Shown here: in pieces, positions 60,182 to 64,000 of the stretch
How the letters are laid out: every line of letters begins with the position of its first letter
Numbering within the stretch: position 1 is the first letter of the stretch
Source of the DNA: Planctomycetota bacterium
GTDB lineage: Bacteria > Planctomycetota > Phycisphaerae > Phycisphaerales > UBA1924
Direction: 5' to 3'
Length of the DNA stretch: 64,000 nt
Assembly (NCBI GenBank): GCA_014584315.1
Contig: JACTNA010000009.1
Span: 62,001-126,000, forward strand
Made by a program: the position numbers and the translations under genes
Notes under the pieces: model-generated
The model's database searches: none
What the model was told of the DNA's origin: nothing
Seen by the model: the letters and a program-made list of their open reading frames with translations, nothing else

Positions 60182-60215
60182 GCGCCCAGTCTACCCATCG
60201 CGGCTTCGGCGCACG

Positions 60216-60242
60216 AAAAAGGGGCCGGCACGGGCCGACCCC
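60216..60242 (-). terminator. Rho-independent terminator of the second PEP-CTERM gene
   Basis: On the minus strand GGGGTCGGC and GCCGGCCCC form a 9-bp stem (one T-G pair) around the loop CCGT, directly followed by TTTTT. Confidence 0.9.
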
Positions 60243-60269
60243 TGTGAAGGACCACGTTGACGAACTCGC

Positions 60270-60929
60270 TCAGCGACGACGCCGCCCGAGCGCCAGCACG
60301 CCGAGGCCAGCCAGAGCCAGCGAGGCGGGCGTGGGGACCAGGTTCGCCTGCAGGCCGTCGTTCACCACGAAGTCGCCCGTGTAGACGACCGTCTTGACCG
60401 GGCCGATGCTGTTGAAGTTCCAGCCGAACCAGTGGAGCGTGCCGCTGAAGTCGGCGTAGTGCTCGGTGGTCGAGCCGACCAGGCCGCCGTTCGCGTCGTA
60501 GAAATCGAACTGGATCGGAGCGGACGGGTTGCCGAAGACCTCGGCCGCGCCCCAGTAGCCGCCGAAGTCAGTGACCGGCGTGGCGAAGTCGATCTTGACG
60601 GGGCTGCCGGGGAAGCCGGTGTTGATGCCCATGCCGTTCTGGCCGTCGCTGACGCCGGCCAACCCGTAGTTCCCCAGGCCGAAGCCGTCGATGAACGGGC
60701 TGTAGACGACGAGGATGCCGCCCTGACCGGACCATTGCGACGACACCATCGCATTCCCGCCGAACGTCGAGATCGGGCCGTTCGCGTCCTCGTAGAAGTT
60801 GGGGTTCTGCGAGTACGTCTGGAACCCTTCCCACGTCTCCGAAATGCCGCCCGAGAACGGGCCGATGGGGGTCTGCGCCGACGCCGCGGCCGCAGCGCAG
60901 GCAACCACACACACAACTGTCTTCTTCAT
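60270..60929 (-). CDS. Secreted PEP-CTERM-like protein
   Basis: A 219-residue secreted protein. The signal peptide is MKKTVVCVVACAAAAASAQ. The mature part is rich in Gly, Asn and aromatic residues (FEGFQTYSQ-like WEGFQTYSQNPNFYEDANGP, VTDFGGYWGAAEVFGNPSAP, YADFSGTLHWFGWNFNSIGP), as in beta-sandwich surface proteins. The tail VPTPASLALAGLGVLALG and RRRR is a PEP-CTERM-type sorting signal. AGAGGGA precedes the ATG at 60929, a promoter lies at 61004-61033 and a terminator at 60216, so this is a stand-alone transcription unit. Confidence 0.88.
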   Translation of the reverse strand: MKKTVVCVVACAAAAASAQTPIGPFSGGISETWEGFQTYSQNPNFYEDANGPISTFGGNAMVSSQWSGQGGILVVYSPFIDGFGLGNYGLAGVSDGQNGMGINTGFPGSPVKIDFATPVTDFGGYWGAAEVFGNPSAPIQFDFYDANGGLVGSTTEHYADFSGTLHWFGWNFNSIGPVKTVVYTGDFVVNDGLQANLVPTPASLALAGLGVLALGRRRR

Positions 60930-61003
60930 GTCTGTCCCTCTCTCTGAGGCTGGTCTCCCTCCGCACGCGGCAGCCTCGAACCGCGCACGCTGTCCGATGG
61001 CGG

Positions 61004-61033
61004 ATGATACCCGAACCTCAGCACGCCATTCAA
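61004..61033 (-). promoter_or_regulatory. Sigma70-type promoter of the second PEP-CTERM gene
   Basis: On the minus strand TTGAAT, 18 bases, TATCAT, about 75 bases before the start codon. Confidence 0.65.
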
Positions 61034-61082
61034 CACCCGCGGGAGAATCACGGGATATTGCCCGGTTGAAGTTCGGGTCGTG

Positions 61083-63848
61083 TCAGTGCAGTCCGAGCAT
61101 CTCGCTCACGATCGGCCCGTACGCCACGATCAGCCCCGCGAACACCACCGACACGATCGAGATCAGCTTGATCAGGATGTTCAGCGACGGCCCGGAGGTG
61201 TCCTTGAACGGGTCGCCCACCGTGTCGCCGACTACCGCCGCCTTGTGGTCGTCCGAACCCTTCCCGTACACGTACGCCGACCCCTTGCCGTTGCGCCGGT
61301 AGTCCTCGGCCCGCGCCTGGATCGCCGAACGGATCTCCGAGGGCACCTTCTCGCGCGTCGCCGCGTCGTCCAGGAACTTGTCCGCCGTGATCCGCCCGTA
61401 GGACTCGATCAGTTTCTTGGCGTTGTCCCACGCGCCGCCCGCGTTCGCCATGAACACCGCCACCGCGAAGCCCGACACCAGCCCGCCCGCCAGCAGGCCC
61501 ATCACGCCCGGCACGCCCAGCACCAGCCCCACCAGGATCGGCACGAAGATCGCCAGGATCGACGGCAGGATCATCTCGCGCTGCGCGCCCGCGGTCGAGA
61601 TCGACACGCACCTCGCGTACTCGGGGTACTCCACGCCCTCGAACTCGACCCGCTTGGGCCACTTCTCCGGGTTCGCGACGTCCGACTCGCTCATCCCCCG
61701 CGCCCGGAACGCCTCGCGCATCTTCCCGAACTGACGCCGGCACTCGCCCATCATCGCATAGGCCGCCCGCCCCACCGCGTTCATCGTCAACGCGCAGAAC
61801 AGGAACGCCAGCAGCACGCCCGTGAACAACCCGCCCAGCGCGCGAGGGTTCGTCAGGCTCACGCCGTAGAACTCGATCACGTCCTCCAGCGTCCCGTTGC
61901 GCGTCCCGATCACCTCGAACGCCAGCTCGTGCTCGTGGTCCCCGTGCGCAAGCGTCTTCGACAGCACGAACCGGCGCGAGGCCTCGATCTTCGGCTCGCC
62001 CTCGTCCTCGTGCCCGTACCGCGAGAGCGCGCGCAGGTCGAAGACCGTCCCGCGGACGACCGCATCGTCGAAGTGCATCCCCGCCAACTGGTCGCGGTCC
62101 ACCAGCATCCCGCAGTCCACGTACGGCTTCGCCCCGCCCGCCCCAGGCACCACGATCGCGAACCGCCCGTGCCCGCTGTAGACCGCGTAGTCGCCCGACG
62201 CCGGCGCGGTGTACGACGAACGCGCCACGTACGCCTCCGCCTGCCGGGTCAACTGCACCTGCACGATCTGCACGTACGCCGCGAACAACGCCAGCGCGGT
62301 CAACGCCGCCGAACCGATCGCGAACCCCTTCCCCGTCGCCGCGGTCGTGTTCCCCAGCGAGTCCAGCATGTCCGTCCGCTCGCGCACGTGCGGCGGCTGG
62401 CCCGTCATCTCCGCGTTCCCGCCCGCGTTGTCCGCGATCGGCCCGTACGCGTCCGTCGCCAGCGTGATGCCCAGCGTCGCCAGCATTCCCACCGCCGCGA
62501 TCGACACCCCGTACAGCCCCATCAGGAAACTCTCGCCGCCCCCCGCGAACGTGAACGCCGCGATGATCGCGATCACCACCGTCAGCAGCGACGCCCACGT
62601 CGACTTCATCCCCTCCGCGATCCCCGCAATGATCACCGTCGCCGGACCAGTCAGCGCCTGCGTCGAGATCCGCTTCGTCGGCGGGTGCTCGTACGACGTG
62701 TAGTACTCCGTCGCGTACGCGATCACGTTCCCCGCCACCAGCCCCGCCGTGATCGACAGCCCAAGCCGCCACCACGCCGTCCCCGCCTCCGCCAACTGCC
62801 CGCCCGCGCTGCCCAGCAGCATGTACAGCAGCCCGAACGCCGCGACGATGATCAACGCCGACGCCACGTACACGCCCTTGTGCAGACCCTTCAGCAACTG
62901 CGCGAACGTCGCGTTCTCCGCCGTGCGCACCGTGAAGATGCCCAGCACCGAGCACAGGATCCCCAGCCCCGCCAGCGCGAGCGGCGCGGCCGCCAGCTTG
63001 AACGCCAGCCCCTCCGCCCCGCCGCCCAGGTTCGGGATCGAGAACGCCGCCGCCGCACCCAGCGCCATCGTCGCCAGGATCGAGCCGTAGTACGACTCGT
63101 ACAGGTCCGCCCCCATCCCCGCCACGTCGCCCACGTTGTCGCCCACGTTGTCCGCGATCGTCGCCGGGTTCCGGGCGTCGTCCTCCGGAATCCCCGCCTC
63201 CACCTTCCCGACCAGGTCCGCCCCGACGTCCGCCGCCTTCGTGTAGATGCCGCCACCCACACGCGCGAACAACGCCTGCGTGCTCGCTCCCATCGCGAAA
63301 CTCAGCATGATCGTCGTCAGGTCCGCGATCCCGAAGTCCGTGAACATGTTCAGCACGAAGAACCAGAACGACGCGTCCAGCAGCGCGAACCCGACCACGT
63401 TCAGACCCATCACAGCGCCCGACCGGAACGCCACCGTCAGACCGTCGTTCAGCGACTCCTTCGCCGCGTTCGCCGTCCGCGCGCTCGCGTTCGTCGCCAT
63501 CCTCATCCCGAACCAGCCGCACACGCCCGAGAGCAGCCCCGCCACCGGCACACCCAGCATCGACAACGCCGGCTGCAGGTGCAGCGCGGACAGCAACGCC
63601 AGGAACGCCACCAACGCGACGAACACCACCGCCACCACCTTGTACTGACGCACCAGGTACGCCATCGCACCCTCGCGAACCGCCGCCGCGATCCGCACCA
63701 TCTCCTCGTCGCCCTCGGACCGCTTCATCACGCTCGCCGTGAACACGCGCGCCATCACCAACGCCGCGATCGCCGCGACGGGCGCGAGGTAGAACACCGG
63801 CGGAACATTCTCGATCGCGGCCAGCGTGGGGAGCATCGACAGGCTCAT
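61083..63848 (-). CDS. hppA: Membrane ion-pumping pyrophosphatase with an extra loop domain
   Basis: A 921-residue membrane pyrophosphatase that pumps H+ or Na+ using PPi. The usual 16 helices are present. The substrate sites are complete: GGGIYTKAADVGADLVGKVE, DNVGDNVGDVAGMGADLYES, ATDAYGPIADNAGGNAEMTG and VVGDTVGDPFKDTSGPSLN. In the motif GNTTAATGKGFAIG (499-512) Ala503 and Gly506 replace the Lys and Thr of K+-independent enzymes, so it should be K+-dependent. Residues about 530-665 form a polar loop roughly 110 residues longer than in ordinary enzymes (which total 650-770 residues). GGAGA precedes the ATG at 63848. Nothing else is seen between it and the window end (152 bases). Confidence 0.93.
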   Translation of the reverse strand: MSLSMLPTLAAIENVPPVFYLAPVAAIAALVMARVFTASVMKRSEGDEEMVRIAAAVREGAMAYLVRQYKVVAVVFVALVAFLALLSALHLQPALSMLGVPVAGLLSGVCGWFGMRMATNASARTANAAKESLNDGLTVAFRSGAVMGLNVVGFALLDASFWFFVLNMFTDFGIADLTTIMLSFAMGASTQALFARVGGGIYTKAADVGADLVGKVEAGIPEDDARNPATIADNVGDNVGDVAGMGADLYESYYGSILATMALGAAAAFSIPNLGGGAEGLAFKLAAAPLALAGLGILCSVLGIFTVRTAENATFAQLLKGLHKGVYVASALIIVAAFGLLYMLLGSAGGQLAEAGTAWWRLGLSITAGLVAGNVIAYATEYYTSYEHPPTKRISTQALTGPATVIIAGIAEGMKSTWASLLTVVIAIIAAFTFAGGGESFLMGLYGVSIAAVGMLATLGITLATDAYGPIADNAGGNAEMTGQPPHVRERTDMLDSLGNTTAATGKGFAIGSAALTALALFAAYVQIVQVQLTRQAEAYVARSSYTAPASGDYAVYSGHGRFAIVVPGAGGAKPYVDCGMLVDRDQLAGMHFDDAVVRGTVFDLRALSRYGHEDEGEPKIEASRRFVLSKTLAHGDHEHELAFEVIGTRNGTLEDVIEFYGVSLTNPRALGGLFTGVLLAFLFCALTMNAVGRAAYAMMGECRRQFGKMREAFRARGMSESDVANPEKWPKRVEFEGVEYPEYARCVSISTAGAQREMILPSILAIFVPILVGLVLGVPGVMGLLAGGLVSGFAVAVFMANAGGAWDNAKKLIESYGRITADKFLDDAATREKVPSEIRSAIQARAEDYRRNGKGSAYVYGKGSDDHKAAVVGDTVGDPFKDTSGPSLNILIKLISIVSVVFAGLIVAYGPIVSEMLGLH

Positions 63849-64000
63849 CGGCGTGGTCTCCGGGTCTGCAGACTGACGGGTGCCCCATGCCGCGACCGTC
63901 CCGATCGCGGCCCCGCGGGACTCGCGGGGAACACAGGGGGCAAAGCATAGCCCACACTAACGCACCGGTGAACCCCACCCCGCGCCACGCCGAGGTCGCA

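Overview
The window is about 70% GC and reads as a chromosomal segment of a planctomycete, most likely a member of the Phycisphaerae. The evidence is two secreted proteins ending in a PEP-CTERM-like tail (proline motif, hydrophobic stretch, RRRR), dockerin-type and EF-hand repeats in exported proteins, long planctomycete-style ABC-2 permeases, a single-site cytochrome-like protein, and fatty-acid (accBC), purine and Mfd genes scattered singly rather than in the proteobacterial orders. No ribosomal or phylogenetic marker is complete enough to settle the class, so this is inference.

Layout. 1-6.7 kb, minus strand: an importer permease, an NHL-repeat lipoprotein, a large VWA membrane protein and a MoxR ATPase cut by the window edge. 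6.8-11 kb, plus: accB and accC, a PEP-CTERM protein, and an AsmA-like protein. 11-20.4 kb, minus: a DoxX-like protein, an oligopeptide-type permease and its binding protein without the second permease, a HEAT-like exported protein, a plant-type ferredoxin-NADP reductase, a coiled-coil lipoprotein, a cytochrome-like protein and tRNA-Leu(GAG). 21.5-33 kb: an ABC-2 permease divergent from a six-gene plus-strand cluster of three consecutive SPFH/Band-7 proteins, an ABC ATPase, a second ABC-2 permease and a large exported protein. 33-40 kb: a repeat-rich 500-base gap, purC, a GH10-like protein without the catalytic glutamates, a ComEA-like helix-hairpin-helix protein and mfd. 40.2-41.9 kb: a lower-GC restriction-related patch with a vsr fragment, an HNH endonuclease and a ribbon-helix-helix protein. 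42-52.3 kb: a Ca/Na exchanger, two exported repeat or dockerin proteins, phosphofructokinase, an EF-hand protein, an SDR, trpF, a rhomboid and citrate synthase. 52.3-54.4 kb: a clearly lower-GC island next to tRNA-Ala(CGC) with a proteasome-like Ntn-hydrolase, a 65-residue partner and an IS3-family remnant. 54.7-57.8 kb: znuA-znuC-znuB plus a 61-codon gene. 57.8-64 kb: a structured transcript candidate carrying a 15-base complement of the 16S 3' end, a threonine dehydratase-like enzyme, an unknown membrane protein, a second PEP-CTERM protein and a K+-dependent-type membrane pyrophosphatase with a large extra loop.

The most unusual signals are: (1) the proteasome-like gene pair in the foreign island; (2) 7- or 8-bp tandem arrays that begin at the TGA stop codon of five genes, three of them on the same side as triplets of a 9-bp GCGAA motif; (3) the triple-SPFH plus ABC exporter cluster; and (4) the structured RNA with the extended Shine-Dalgarno sequence. 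No CRISPR array, prophage or complete insertion sequence is visible.
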